A stretch of 64,000 bases of DNA from Colwellia sp. (GTDB taxonomy: Bacteria; Pseudomonadota; Gammaproteobacteria; Enterobacterales; Alteromonadaceae), in contig JAHDIK010000005.1 of NCBI GenBank assembly GCA_020630795.1, forward strand, positions 10,346-74,345, written 5' to 3'. Below the pieces are notes generated by a model. It had not been told where the DNA came from. It made no database searches and worked only from the letters and a program-made list of their open reading frames with translations. Made by a program: the position numbers and the translations under genes. Shown piece after piece: positions 1 to 9,905 of the stretch (position 1 is the stretch's first letter; each line of letters begins with the position of its first letter).

Positions 1-276
1 GGTATTACGGGTTGGGTGTGTGATGAAAGACGAGGGCAGGAATTGAGAGATATTATCGATCTTATTCCGCTTGAACGATTGATGATTGAAACCGATGCAC
101 CATACCTTACTCCTCGAACAATAAGACCTAAGCCGAAAAGTAGTCGAAATGAACCGAGCTATTTGTCGTATATTGTGAGAGAAATTGCTTCAATTACAGG
201 ACACACTGAAGAGGCTTTAATTACCCATACCACGCGTAACGCTCAACGTGTTTTTAAATTGGAGCTAACAGAATGA
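1..276 (+). CDS. tatD: TatD family deoxyribonuclease, C-terminal part (gene starts before the window)
   Basis: This is the last 91 codons of a TatD-type metal-dependent hydrolase; the reading frame is open from base 1. TatD proteins are cytoplasmic TIM-barrel nucleases (3'-5' exonuclease on single-stranded DNA, linked to DNA repair). The segment GWVCDERRG followed by LIPLERLMIETDAPYLTPR is the conserved C-terminal block of the family, including the metal-binding Asp of ETDAPYL. The stop codon overlaps the start of the following diguanylate cyclase gene (ATGA), so the two are probably translated from one message. The 5' half lies outside the window, so completeness cannot be judged. Confidence 0.9.
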   Translation, partial: GITGWVCDERRGQELRDIIDLIPLERLMIETDAPYLTPRTIRPKPKSSRNEPSYLSYIVREIASITGHTEEALITHTTRNAQRVFKLELTE

Positions 277-1790
277 ATCAAAAGTTAGCAATAGTTTCAG
301 CCATTTTTTGTGCGTTTGTTACCACCATTTTTTTTATTATGGTTACCGATGGTGTAGTTGGTATACGTTACGTTCAAATCGAAGAGCACCTTACAGGGTA
401 TTCATACCTTGTTGAACAAACTAAAAACTATACGGTAGTAAGCCAGCATAACGTATTTACCAATGGTTTAGCTATTGGTGGAGCCTTTGCGCTTGCTTTA
501 ACCTTGTTGTTTATCTATCTAGCGAATGGCCGTAAAACTATTTTGTTGTTATGTGGTTATTTTTTATTTAGAGCGCTTATTCTCACCGTTCTACTAGGTG
601 TAAATATCACAGTATTTTTACCTAATTTTTATCAATTACAAAGTGTTGATATACCGTCATTAGTTCTGCTATCAGAGCTGTTTTTGTTATGGTTTATCAC
701 GTTACTATTTCGCCTTCGTAAAGACTATAAAAAGCTGTTTGTTATCACAAAGTCTATTTGTTGGGCTTTGTTACTGTATTTGCCTGTAAGTTTTATTTTA
801 TCAATTAAAGTAACTTTTCATATTAGCGTGATCATTGAGTTGATTTTGAACTTCGTACTGTTAGGTATTGGGGTTTATTTAATTAAAAAATCTCAACGTT
901 TAGCGGTTTTGTATACGGTATTAATTGTTATTCAGTTGATCTTCTCGGCGTTAAATATTGTTTCTTTATTTTGGTACAACCTCGACATCTATTCAGACTC
1001 ACCATATTTGTATAGTAGCTCATTTTGGTTAACGGGTTGTATTACCGTATTTACGTTGAGTAGAGGTTATTATTATCAAATTCAAGACAAACAAATTGCT
1101 GAATTAAAGGCGCTAGCAAGTCTAGAAAAGTCGAAAAAAGCACAAGCAGATTTACTTATCTTACAAGAAGAAAACCAAGAGCAATTAGAAAGTCGCGTAC
1201 AAGAACGTACGTTAGAATTGAATATCGCTTTACAAGAACTTGAAGAAGCCAATAAAGAACTAGCTGAGAAAAACACACTTGATGAGTTAACAGGGCTTTA
1301 CAACAGGCGTTATTATGATCAAAAAGTAGTGGCTGAACATCGCCGAAGTCGCCGAAATTTGACACCTCTGAGTTTGGTGGTAATAGATATTGATCACTTC
1401 AAAAATGTAAATGACACCTATGGTCATTTGGCAGGTGATGAATGTTTGGTTTGGGTGGCGAAAAAAATTAAAGCGTCTTTAGGTCGAGTTACTGATTTAG
1501 GTTGTAGATATGGTGGAGAAGAGTTTTGTTTGATTCTTCCTGAAACCGATACTAAAGGTGCTATTGCGTTAGCTGAGTCATTAAGGGCTTCAATAGCCGC
1601 ACAACCCGTGCCTTTTCAAAGTATTGAAATACCGCTTACTATTAGTTGTGGTGTTAGTACATATTGGCAACAACCTGATGTTATGCCGGCTGATATTTTT
1701 GCTGCAGCCGATCAAGCTTTGTATTCAGCGAAGGAAAATGGTCGAAACCAAGTTCAGAAAAAATCGCTCGTAGACACATTAAAATCTTAA
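273..1790 (+). CDS. Membrane-bound GGDEF diguanylate cyclase
   Basis: The protein has 505 residues. The N-terminal 270 or so are strongly hydrophobic, with a first membrane helix at about 5-27 and then a block of about six to seven further helices resembling a 7TMR-DISM sensor membrane unit, although the usual extracytoplasmic lectin-like domain is absent. A coiled coil (about 275-335) leads to a GGDEF domain (about 337-500). The active-site motif GGEEF is intact at 414-418, and an RxxD inhibitory site (R405-D408) sits exactly five residues before it, so an active, product-inhibited c-di-GMP synthase is expected. It overlaps tatD by four bases and is 13 bases ahead of hemB, suggesting one transcript. 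The signal sensed is unknown. Confidence 0.9.
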   Translation: MNQKLAIVSAIFCAFVTTIFFIMVTDGVVGIRYVQIEEHLTGYSYLVEQTKNYTVVSQHNVFTNGLAIGGAFALALTLLFIYLANGRKTILLLCGYFLFRALILTVLLGVNITVFLPNFYQLQSVDIPSLVLLSELFLLWFITLLFRLRKDYKKLFVITKSICWALLLYLPVSFILSIKVTFHISVIIELILNFVLLGIGVYLIKKSQRLAVLYTVLIVIQLIFSALNIVSLFWYNLDIYSDSPYLYSSSFWLTGCITVFTLSRGYYYQIQDKQIAELKALASLEKSKKAQADLLILQEENQEQLESRVQERTLELNIALQELEEANKELAEKNTLDELTGLYNRRYYDQKVVAEHRRSRRNLTPLSLVVIDIDHFKNVNDTYGHLAGDECLVWVAKKIKASLGRVTDLGCRYGGEEFCLILPETDTKGAIALAESLRASIAAQPVPFQSIEIPLTISCGVSTYWQQPDVMPADIFAAADQALYSAKENGRNQVQKKSLVDTLKS

Positions 1791-1800
1791 GTAAGGTTAA

Positions 1801-2811
<1,011 letters not shown>

Positions 2812-2814
2812 CCC

Positions 2815-2838
2815 GCTAATTAAGCTTTCTTAATTAGC
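2815..2838. terminator. Hairpin between convergent hemB and ppx/gppA
   Basis: A perfect 9-bp inverted repeat (GCTAATTAA at 2815-2823, TTAATTAGC at 2830-2838) with a 6-base loop fills the gap between the two convergent genes and includes the ppx stop codon. No U tract follows on either strand, so it is a weak terminator candidate. Confidence 0.3.
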
Positions 2839-4326
2839 TATGGTTTTAAGTGATAACGTTAAATCAATTACTGCTAAATACTCATTTTCTTGTGTTAATT
2901 CATCAATAATTAACGGATGAGTTTTAAGCCAAGATTCAGGTAAAAATATGGTAATGTTTTTACCTGATATTTCACTTATAAATTCTGGTAAAACGTCGTC
3001 AGTTCTTCGCTGGCACATAATTAACGCCAACCTAAATATAACCAATAGATAAACCGCGTAAGGCAAGTTAGTTACTGATTGAGATTTTAATACATCAATA
3101 TCAATGTTTGATTTTTGTAACCTAATAAGTGCGGCAACTAATTGCTTGTCAACTTGGTCAAACCCCGGTAAATCAGCATTTTTAATGATGTAAGCACCGT
3201 GTTCTTGTTGATGCTTAAATTCTAGCAACAGTCCTACTTCGTGTAATGCACAGCTTGTAAGTAGTAACTTAAAGCTATTGTCTTTAACCAACGGCCAATG
3301 CTTAGCAAAATTATCAAAAATTACTTGAGCCTGATTTGATACTCTAGATGCGTGGCTTTTATCAACATGAAACCTTTCAGCTATTGAGTGAACCGTTCGT
3401 TGCCTTATCGTCATTTGACGCATATTTGGCAACATTTCATACAATAATCCTTCGCGTAGAGCTCCACTTGATAACTGAAGTTCATTTAATGCAAAGCTTT
3501 CAAAAATGGTAATTAGTATCGCTAAACCACTGGCAAAAACAGGCTGTCGTTCAAGCGATAAGCCTTTAATATCTATTTCTGAAATAGTTTTGCAATCGAT
3601 GAGTTGTTTTTCTAATGAATAGAGAAACTCTAATGAAATAACAGCAGGTTGATTGTTTGCTCTTAACACTTCAGCGAGAGCTTGTATGGTTCCTGAGCCA
3701 CTAAGAACGGACTGCCAACCTATCGAAGTATAGTCTGATACAAGTGGAGTAAGCAGTACTTTGGCTGCCTTTTTGGCTTTATTGAAATTAGCGTTTGAGA
3801 GTTTTTGGTCTTTAAAGTAGTGTTCGTTAAACGTAACACAACCCATATTAATACTGTTAACTTGCAACGCTTCAAACGCATTACCTGCGATAAGTTCAGT
3901 ACTAGCGCCACCAATATCAATTACCAAACGTCTATCGTCACTAGAGCTTGTATGAGCAACACCTAAATAAATTGTTTCTGCTTCTTGCGTACCAGAAAGT
4001 AGAGCGACTTTGTGACCTAAAACTTGTTCAGCTTTAGAGAGAAAATCATCAGAGTTTTCAGCTAACCTCAAAGTAGCAGTAGCAACAACTCTGACATTTT
4101 CGGGAGGGATATCTTGAAGACGTTCAGCAAAAAAGTTTAAACATTCTAAACCACGTAACATAGCCTCGTTACTGAGTTCGTTTTGTTCGTTTAATCCTGA
4201 TGCTAAACGTACTTTTCTTTTTATTTTATCAACCGTTTGTACACTATCGGCAACTAGGCGTGTAATTAACATATGGAAACTGTTAGAGCCTAAATCGATT
4301 ACGGCATATAAAGGAGATATTGACAT
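2830..4326 (-). CDS. Ppx/GppA family exopolyphosphatase / guanosine pentaphosphate phosphohydrolase
   Basis: The 498-residue protein belongs to the sugar kinase/Hsp70/actin-fold Ppx-GppA family, which hydrolyses polyphosphate or pppGpp. The N-terminal motif YAVIDLGSNSFHMLI is the phosphate-1 loop, VIDIGGASTELI is the second phosphate-binding motif, and SGSGTIQALAE the third. The C-terminal half contains an HD-like helical region with CALHEVGLLL. Sequence alone does not separate Ppx from GppA; about 500 residues fits both. It lies 6 bases downstream of rhlB on the same strand, matching the rhlB-gppA neighbourhood in enterobacteria, which favours GppA. Probably co-transcribed with rhlB. Confidence 0.9.
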   Translation of the reverse strand: MSISPLYAVIDLGSNSFHMLITRLVADSVQTVDKIKRKVRLASGLNEQNELSNEAMLRGLECLNFFAERLQDIPPENVRVVATATLRLAENSDDFLSKAEQVLGHKVALLSGTQEAETIYLGVAHTSSSDDRRLVIDIGGASTELIAGNAFEALQVNSINMGCVTFNEHYFKDQKLSNANFNKAKKAAKVLLTPLVSDYTSIGWQSVLSGSGTIQALAEVLRANNQPAVISLEFLYSLEKQLIDCKTISEIDIKGLSLERQPVFASGLAILITIFESFALNELQLSSGALREGLLYEMLPNMRQMTIRQRTVHSIAERFHVDKSHASRVSNQAQVIFDNFAKHWPLVKDNSFKLLLTSCALHEVGLLLEFKHQQEHGAYIIKNADLPGFDQVDKQLVAALIRLQKSNIDIDVLKSQSVTNLPYAVYLLVIFRLALIMCQRRTDDVLPEFISEISGKNITIFLPESWLKTHPLIIDELTQENEYLAVIDLTLSLKTIAN

Positions 4327-4332
4327 AAAAAG

Positions 4333-5595
4333 TTAGTTCCTGCGCCCTCGGTTATTTTGCTGCCTTCCTCTATTTTGTCCGCCATGGTTTGGCTTGTGTC
4401 TTCTCGGTCGAGGTTTAGGTTTAGGGAAGTCAGTAATTAATGCGTCTTGATCGTACTTACTTACCGGGAGAGCATGTTCTATATAGGTTTCTATTGCAGG
4501 TAAATTGAAAACATAGTCTTCACACGCAAAACTAATAGCATGACCGCTTGCTCCAGCTCTACCAGTTCTACCAATTCGATGAACGTAATCTTCACAATCA
4601 TCAGGTAAATCGTAGTTAAATACATGCGTAACAGATGAAATATGTAAACCACGCGCGGCAACGTCGGTTGCTACTAATACGTCTAGCTCGCCTTTAGTAA
4701 ACTTATCAAGAATTTTAAGTCGCTTATTTTGGGCTACATCACCTGTCAATAAACCAACACGTACTTTATCAGCGTCTAAATGCGCATGAATTTTTTCACA
4801 TACATGTTTAGTGTTTGCGAAAATAATAGCTTTTTCTGGCCATTCTTCTTCAATTAATGTTTGTAATAAGAACATTTTGTCTTCGTTTGAAGGATAAAAA
4901 AGTTCTTCAGTAATACGTACATTTGTTTTTTGTTCTGGCTCTACTTCAACGCTTACCGGATCGTTCATATGCTCAAAGGCAAGTTCTTTAACTCTAAATG
5001 ATAAAGTTGCAGAAAATAACATGCTTAAACGTTCTGTCGCTGGTGGCATTTTATTAAACATATAACGAATATCTTTAATAAAGCCTAAATCAAACATGCG
5101 ATCTGCTTCGTCTAAAACAATTGCTTCTATATTATTTAGGTTGTAAATGCCTTGTTTTAAGTAATCAAGTAAACGACCACACGTACCAATAAGTATATCT
5201 ACGCCTTGTTGAAGTTCTTCACGTTGAGAGTCGTAACCCTCACCGCCATATACAACAGCAACTTTTAAACCACTCGCTTTGGCCATTTCAATCGCGTCTT
5301 TATGAATTTGTATCGCAAGCTCACGAGTTGGCGCCATAATTAACGCACGTGGTTGTTTGTGTTCAGGTTTAGGGTTAGTTAACAGGGTATGAAACGTTGC
5401 GGCTAAAAACGCAATTGTTTTACCTTCACCTGTTTGGGCTTGACCAGCAATGTCAGTACCTTTTACAAGAACAGGTAGTGATTTTGCTTGGATTGAAGTA
5501 CAGTACTCAAAGCCCATGTTATCTAGGCCTGATACTACTTGCGGAGCAAGATTAAGTTCTGAGAACTTTATTTCTGATAAGTGTGTTTTTTTCAT
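4333..5595 (-). CDS. rhlB: DEAD-box ATP-dependent RNA helicase RhlB
   Basis: RhlB unwinds structured RNA and in many gammaproteobacteria works with RNase E in the degradosome. The 420-residue protein shows the ordered helicase motifs: the Q motif region ([14 protein letters not shown]), Walker A AQTGEGKT, motif Ia [15 protein letters not shown], the [11 protein letters not shown] motif and [10 protein letters not shown]. The C-terminus ends in a basic Arg/Lys/Pro/Gly tail, typical of RhlB and usually used for RNA or RNase E contact. It is divergent from rho across 176 bases, as in E. coli, but trxA, which lies between them there, is absent here. It probably heads an operon with the ppx/gppA gene. 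Confidence 0.93.
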   Translation of the reverse strand: MKKTHLSEIKFSELNLAPQVVSGLDNMGFEYCTSIQAKSLPVLVKGTDIAGQAQTGEGKTIAFLAATFHTLLTNPKPEHKQPRALIMAPTRELAIQIHKDAIEMAKASGLKVAVVYGGEGYDSQREELQQGVDILIGTCGRLLDYLKQGIYNLNNIEAIVLDEADRMFDLGFIKDIRYMFNKMPPATERLSMLFSATLSFRVKELAFEHMNDPVSVEVEPEQKTNVRITEELFYPSNEDKMFLLQTLIEEEWPEKAIIFANTKHVCEKIHAHLDADKVRVGLLTGDVAQNKRLKILDKFTKGELDVLVATDVAARGLHISSVTHVFNYDLPDDCEDYVHRIGRTGRAGASGHAISFACEDYVFNLPAIETYIEHALPVSKYDQDALITDFPKPKPRPRRHKPNHGGQNRGRQQNNRGRRN

Positions 5596-5771
5596 GAGCG
5601 TAAGCTTAACAGGTTAGGTAGCTAATAAAAAATAAACTTTCTTTACCTATTTTGTTTTTGATGCTAAATTAAGTACTCAGTAATACCTAAACATATCAAC
5701 TTCCAACTCTGGCGTTAGCGCGAAATTTCATTTTTGCACCGCAACCTAAATATAGTTTAAGAACTTCCAAT
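5596..5771. promoter_or_regulatory. Divergent rhlB/rho intergenic region
   Basis: These 176 bases must carry the promoters of both rhlB and rho, since both genes start here in opposite directions. The rho message would have an untranslated leader. No convincing -35/-10 pair or rhoL-like leader peptide could be read with confidence. Confidence 0.4.
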
Positions 5772-7031
5772 ATGAATCTTACCGAACTTAAAGAAAAATC
5801 AATCAGCGAATTGATGAAATTAGCTGAATCAATGAAGCTTGAGCATCTTGCTCGTACACGTAAACAAGACATTATTTTCGCAATTTTAAAAGCACACGCT
5901 AAAAGCGGTGAAGATATTTTTGGTGGCGGCGTACTAGAAATTTTACAAGATGGTTTTGGTTTCTTACGTTCTGCAGATTCGTCTTACTTGGCTGGTCCTG
6001 ACGATATATATGTATCTCCTAGCCAGATCAGACGATTCAGTATGCGTACAGGTGATACTATTCACGGAAAGATTCGTCCACCTAAAGATGGCGAACGTTA
6101 TTTTGCCTTATTGAAAGTTAATGAAGTTAACTTTGACCGCCCTGAAAACTCTCGCAATAAAATCCTTTTTGAAAACCTTACACCAATTCACCCAAATTCT
6201 CGTTTAACGATGGAACGTGGTAATGGTTCTACCGAAGATATTACAGCGCGTGTTTTAGATTTAGCGTCTCCAATTGGTAAAGGTCAGCGTGGTTTGATTG
6301 TAGCGCCGCCAAAAGCAGGTAAAACGTTACTATTACAAAATATTGCGCAAAGTATTTCACATAACAATCCAGAAGCTGAGTTGATGGTATTGTTGATCGA
6401 CGAGCGTCCGGAAGAAGTAACAGAAATGCAACGCCTTGTTAAAGGTGAAGTAGTTGCCTCAACATTTGATGAGCCAGCTAGTCGTCACGTACAAGTGGCA
6501 GAAATGGTTATCGAAAAAGCTAAACGCTTAGTTGAACACAAGAAAGACGTTATTATCTTGTTAGACTCTATTACACGTTTAGCACGTGCTTATAACACGG
6601 TTATTCCATCGTCAGGTAAAATATTAACGGGTGGTGTAGATGCGAACGCACTTCATCGTCCAAAACGTTTCTTTGGTGCCGCACGTAAAATTGAAGAAGG
6701 CGGTAGCTTAACGATTATTGCTACTGCACTTGTAGATACAGGTTCAAAAATGGACGAAGTTATTTACGAAGAATTTAAAGGTACTGGTAACATGGAATTG
6801 CACTTGTCTCGTAAAGTGGCAGAAAAACGTGTATTCCCAGCTATTCATTTTAATCGCAGTGGTACACGTCGCGAAGAGTTACTCACTAAGCCTGATGAAT
6901 TACAAAAAATGTGGATCTTACGTAAAATTGTTCACGAAATGGGCGAGATTGACGCCATGGAATTTATGATTGATAAATTAGCCATGACTAAAACAAATAA
7001 TGAATTCTTTGATTCAATGAAAAGAAAATAA
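5772..7031 (+). CDS. rho: Transcription termination factor Rho
   Basis: Rho is the hexameric RNA-dependent ATPase that ends transcription of untranslated messages. The 419-residue length is exactly that expected. The N-terminal helical domain ([15 protein letters not shown]) is followed by the cold-shock-like RNA-binding domain ([29 protein letters not shown]) and the ATPase domain with P-loop APPKAGKT (178-185), Walker [17 protein letters not shown], and the secondary RNA-binding loop region [12 protein letters not shown]. No insertion domain is present. A strong terminator hairpin follows the stop codon. Confidence 0.98.
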   Translation: MNLTELKEKSISELMKLAESMKLEHLARTRKQDIIFAILKAHAKSGEDIFGGGVLEILQDGFGFLRSADSSYLAGPDDIYVSPSQIRRFSMRTGDTIHGKIRPPKDGERYFALLKVNEVNFDRPENSRNKILFENLTPIHPNSRLTMERGNGSTEDITARVLDLASPIGKGQRGLIVAPPKAGKTLLLQNIAQSISHNNPEAELMVLLIDERPEEVTEMQRLVKGEVVASTFDEPASRHVQVAEMVIEKAKRLVEHKKDVIILLDSITRLARAYNTVIPSSGKILTGGVDANALHRPKRFFGAARKIEEGGSLTIIATALVDTGSKMDEVIYEEFKGTGNMELHLSRKVAEKRVFPAIHFNRSGTRREELLTKPDELQKMWILRKIVHEMGEIDAMEFMIDKLAMTKTNNEFFDSMKRK

Positions 7032-7050
7032 GTTCTCGTTATTTGTATGT

Positions 7051-7077
7051 ACGCCAGCACTAGTTGCTGGCGTTTTC
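7051..7077 (+). terminator. Rho-independent terminator after rho
   Basis: A perfect 9-bp stem (ACGCCAGCA / TGCTGGCGT) with a 5-base loop is followed by a short T run, about 20 bases after the rho stop codon. Coordinates are accurate to within a base or two. Confidence 0.8.
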
Positions 7078-7123
7078 GTTTATAACTATCCAAATTCATG
7101 TGAATAAAAAATAAATTAATAAT

Positions 7124-8596
7124 ATGAAATACAGTGATTTACGAGATTTTATAGATCAGTTAGAAAAATTAGATCAGCTGAAACGTATATCTCAACCTAT
7201 ATCGACAAACCTTGCAATGACCGAAATAAGTGATCGTACATTGCGATTAGGTGGTCCTGCATTGTTGTTTGAAAACCCTGTAGGGCATTCAATACCCGTG
7301 CTAACTAACTTATTTGGTACACCAGAGCGTGTGGCACTTGCTATGGGGCAAAATGATGTTGAAGCACTGCGAGATGTAGGTAAATTGCTTGCTACCCTAA
7401 AAGAGCCTGAACCGCCTAAGGGCTTTCGAGATGCTTTAGACAAATTGCCTTTATATAAACAGGTACTAAATATGCCTGTTAAAGTGAAGAAAAAAGCGCT
7501 TTGTCAGCAAGTGGTTATAGAAGGTGATGATGTCGATTTATCTACGTTACCTATTCAAACCTGTTGGCCTGGCGATGTAGCGCCTTTAATTACTTGGGGA
7601 CTTACTGTTACCAGAGGGCCGCATAAAGAGCGTCAAAACTTAGGTATATATCGCCAACAAGTATTATCAAAAAACAAAGTGATTATGCGATGGTTGTCTC
7701 ATCGTGGTGGCGCAATTGATTTTCAAGAATGGAAAAAAGAACATCCGGGTGAAAATTTTCCAGTGTCAGTCGCGTTAGGCGCTGATCCTGCCACCATACT
7801 TGGCGCGGTAACTCCTGTTCCCGATACATTGTCAGAGTATGCTTTTGCCGGGCTTTTACGCGGTAGTAAAACAGAAGTTACTCAATGTATTAGTAATAAC
7901 TTAGAAGTGCCTGCTACAGCAGAAATTATTTTAGAAGGGTATATTGATCCCGATGAAATGGCACCTGAAGGTCCATATGGAGATCACACAGGGTACTATA
8001 ATGAAGTAGATGAGTTTCCTGTGTTTACGGTTACGCATATTACGCATCGTAAAGATCCTATTTATCACAGTACTTATACAGGTAGGCCGCCAGATGAACC
8101 TGCAATTTTAGGTGTGGCGCTTAATGAAGTATTTGTGCCTATTTTGCAAAAACAGTTTCCTGAAATTCAGGACTTTTATTTACCGCCAGAGGGCTGTTCG
8201 TATCGTTTGGCTGTGGTAACGATTAAAAAGCAATACGCAGGCCATGCAAAGCGCGTAATGATGGGGGTTTGGTCTTTCCTACGTCAGTTTATGTACACTA
8301 AGTTTGTTATTGTTTGTGATGACGATATTAACGCGCGCGATTGGAAAGATGTGATTTGGGCAATGACAACACGTATGGACCCGAGTAGAGATACGGTGAT
8401 GATTGAAAATACACCTATCGACTATTTAGATTTTGCGTCACCTGTTTCTGGTCTCGGCTCTAAAATGGGGCTTGATGCTACAAACAAGTGGCCAGGTGAA
8501 ACAAATCGCGAATGGGGTGAACCTATTGTGATGACCGAATCAATCAAAGAAGAAGTAGATAACTTGTGGGACGAACTCAATATATTTGAGGAATAA
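7124..8596 (+). CDS. ubiD: 4-hydroxy-3-polyprenylbenzoate decarboxylase UbiD
   Basis: UbiD removes the carboxylate of 3-polyprenyl-4-hydroxybenzoate in ubiquinone synthesis, using prenylated FMN supplied by UbiX. The 490-residue length matches. Conserved blocks include [29 protein letters not shown], the cofactor-binding region [12 protein letters not shown] containing the catalytic Glu, and the C-terminal [15 protein letters not shown]. It is followed 74 bases later by fre, the same order as in E. coli (ubiD-fre). Other ubiquinone genes, ubiC and ubiA, lie some 38 kb away in the window. Confidence 0.96.
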   Translation: MKYSDLRDFIDQLEKLDQLKRISQPISTNLAMTEISDRTLRLGGPALLFENPVGHSIPVLTNLFGTPERVALAMGQNDVEALRDVGKLLATLKEPEPPKGFRDALDKLPLYKQVLNMPVKVKKKALCQQVVIEGDDVDLSTLPIQTCWPGDVAPLITWGLTVTRGPHKERQNLGIYRQQVLSKNKVIMRWLSHRGGAIDFQEWKKEHPGENFPVSVALGADPATILGAVTPVPDTLSEYAFAGLLRGSKTEVTQCISNNLEVPATAEIILEGYIDPDEMAPEGPYGDHTGYYNEVDEFPVFTVTHITHRKDPIYHSTYTGRPPDEPAILGVALNEVFVPILQKQFPEIQDFYLPPEGCSYRLAVVTIKKQYAGHAKRVMMGVWSFLRQFMYTKFVIVCDDDINARDWKDVIWAMTTRMDPSRDTVMIENTPIDYLDFASPVSGLGSKMGLDATNKWPGETNREWGEPIVMTESIKEEVDNLWDELNIFEE

Positions 8597-8670
8597 CTTA
8601 ACCACTAGTGCAGAAATTAGTAGCGATAACACATCGCTTGTTGAAATAGAAAGTAGTAAAGGTTTTAAAA

Positions 8671-9366
8671 ATGAACGTATTTAATTGTCAGGTAATTTCG
8701 GTTGAGTCGCTAACTCCGTATGTATATAAGGTTTTGTTAAAGCCTGATCAACCTGTTGAATTTGTTGCAGGGCAATATTTAAACTTTGTGATGAGCGAAG
8801 ACGATAAACGTCCTTTTTCAATTGCAAGTTCACCTAATAACGACTTAATAGAGTTACAAATAGGTGCCTTTGCTGCCGATAGCTACCCAATGCAAGTTAT
8901 TGAACACATTAAACAGCACAGTGAAGTAACAGTAGAAATGCCACTTGGGAACGCTCAGTTAAGAACTGACAGCGATCGCCCGTTGTTATTAATTGCTGGC
9001 GGTACAGGTTTTTCTTACATTCGCTCTATGTTTGAATATTTGTCTCAACAAAACTCAGATCGAAAAGTGGTTGTATATTGGGGCTTGCGCGAACCAAGTG
9101 CGTGTTATGAATTAGAAGAGTCAGGAAAAATCGTAGAGCAATTACAAAACGGCGAGTTTAATGCCGTGGTTGAAACACCTCACGATAGCTGGAATGGCAA
9201 AGTAGGCATGGTTCACAAAGTTGTGATGAATGAAGTGAAAAACTTAACTGACTTTGATATATACATAGCTGGGCGCTTTGATATGGTTGGTATTGTAAGA
9301 GATGACTTTTTAAAAGCTGGCGTAAGTATGGATCACATGTTTGCTGATGCGTTCGCTTATATTTAA
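8671..9366 (+). CDS. fre: NAD(P)H-flavin reductase (Fre/LuxG family)
   Basis: The 231-residue protein is a short ferredoxin-reductase-like flavin reductase that transfers electrons from NAD(P)H to free flavins. Visible motifs are the flavin-binding RPFSIASSP, the GGTGFSYIRSM pyridine-nucleotide loop and the C-terminal DAFAYI ending typical of Fre. There is no iron-sulfur domain. In this neighbourhood reduced FMN could support UbiX/UbiD cofactor chemistry, but that link is inference from adjacency with ubiD. Probably co-transcribed with ubiD. Confidence 0.93.
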   Translation: MNVFNCQVISVESLTPYVYKVLLKPDQPVEFVAGQYLNFVMSEDDKRPFSIASSPNNDLIELQIGAFAADSYPMQVIEHIKQHSEVTVEMPLGNAQLRTDSDRPLLLIAGGTGFSYIRSMFEYLSQQNSDRKVVVYWGLREPSACYELEESGKIVEQLQNGEFNAVVETPHDSWNGKVGMVHKVVMNEVKNLTDFDIYIAGRFDMVGIVRDDFLKAGVSMDHMFADAFAYI

Positions 9367-9437
9367 CTGCTAAGGTTAGCTTGAATATTCGCTTTCTTTT
9401 ATAGAAATGATTAAAATATACGCGTAACGATACACGT

Positions 9438-9443
9438 TATAAT
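9438..9443 (+). promoter_or_regulatory. Candidate -10 element of arfA
   Basis: A perfect TATAAT lies 26 bases before the arfA start. No good -35 hexamer is seen at the usual distance, so this is a tentative call. Confidence 0.35.
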
Positions 9444-9468
9444 TAATTTAACATATAAAGGAAAGCTC

Positions 9469-9666
9469 ATGGCAAAGCACAAGAAAAAATCTGCCTCTAA
9501 GGTTGATATAGGCCGCGGTGTTATAAAAGACAATTTTTTAGCTGCGGTAGTTACCTCTAATTTATACAAACAACAGGTTGTTCAACCTAAAAAAGGTAAA
9601 GGCGCTTACCAGCGTAAAAATAAGTTCTCTAAAAAGCATCAAGAGTCTTATTTAATAGCAGCATAG
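9469..9666 (+). CDS. arfA: Alternative ribosome-rescue factor ArfA
   Basis: ArfA rescues ribosomes stalled at the end of nonstop messages by recruiting release factor RF2, as a backup for tmRNA. The 65-residue basic protein shows the family pattern: an N-terminal RGVIKDNFLAAV block, as in the GQIKDNAIEALL of E. coli ArfA, and the conserved KKGKGAYQRKNKF segment, which in the known structures occupies the empty mRNA channel. The start has a strong ribosome-binding site (AAAGGAAAG). The last codons and the stop codon lie in a long hairpin, as expected for arfA, whose message is normally cut so that it has no stop codon. The C-terminal LIAA resembles a proteolysis tail. Confidence 0.88.
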   Translation: MAKHKKKSASKVDIGRGVIKDNFLAAVVTSNLYKQQVVQPKKGKGAYQRKNKFSKKHQESYLIAA

Positions 9667-9698
9667 TAAATATTGTTGCTATTAAATAAGGCTTTTTT
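9646..9698 (+). terminator. Hairpin containing the arfA 3' end and stop codon
   Basis: A 14-bp perfect stem (9647-9660 with 9677-9690) extends by three more pairs, one of them a G-U wobble, to about 17 bp. It closes a 10-base loop at 9664-9673 that begins with the arfA stop codon TAG. A T tract follows at 9693-9698. It can serve as intrinsic terminator and, by analogy with E. coli arfA, as an RNase III target producing nonstop mRNA. Confidence 0.85.
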
Positions 9699-9699
9699 C

Positions 9700-9905
9700 A
9701 TTTTTCTTCGTAATTCATCGTTTATATCCCCTTATTTTTATTTAATTCCTTTTAAAACTCGAGCAACTATTAATTAAATTCATAGTTAAAGATAACTAAT
9801 CATCATTTTTATTTAACTTACCTAAGCTTCACCATAATTTTTGCTTCAAAAAACGTACAAAAACTAAAACAACACGTACGAGAAAAATTATAAGAGGAAA
9901 GTGAA
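9700..9905 (+). promoter_or_regulatory. Leader region of the TonB-dependent receptor gene
   Basis: About 200 AT-rich bases separate the arfA terminator from the receptor start. A ribosome-binding site (AGAGGAAAG) precedes the ATG. No confident promoter or operator was identified. Confidence 0.3.
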
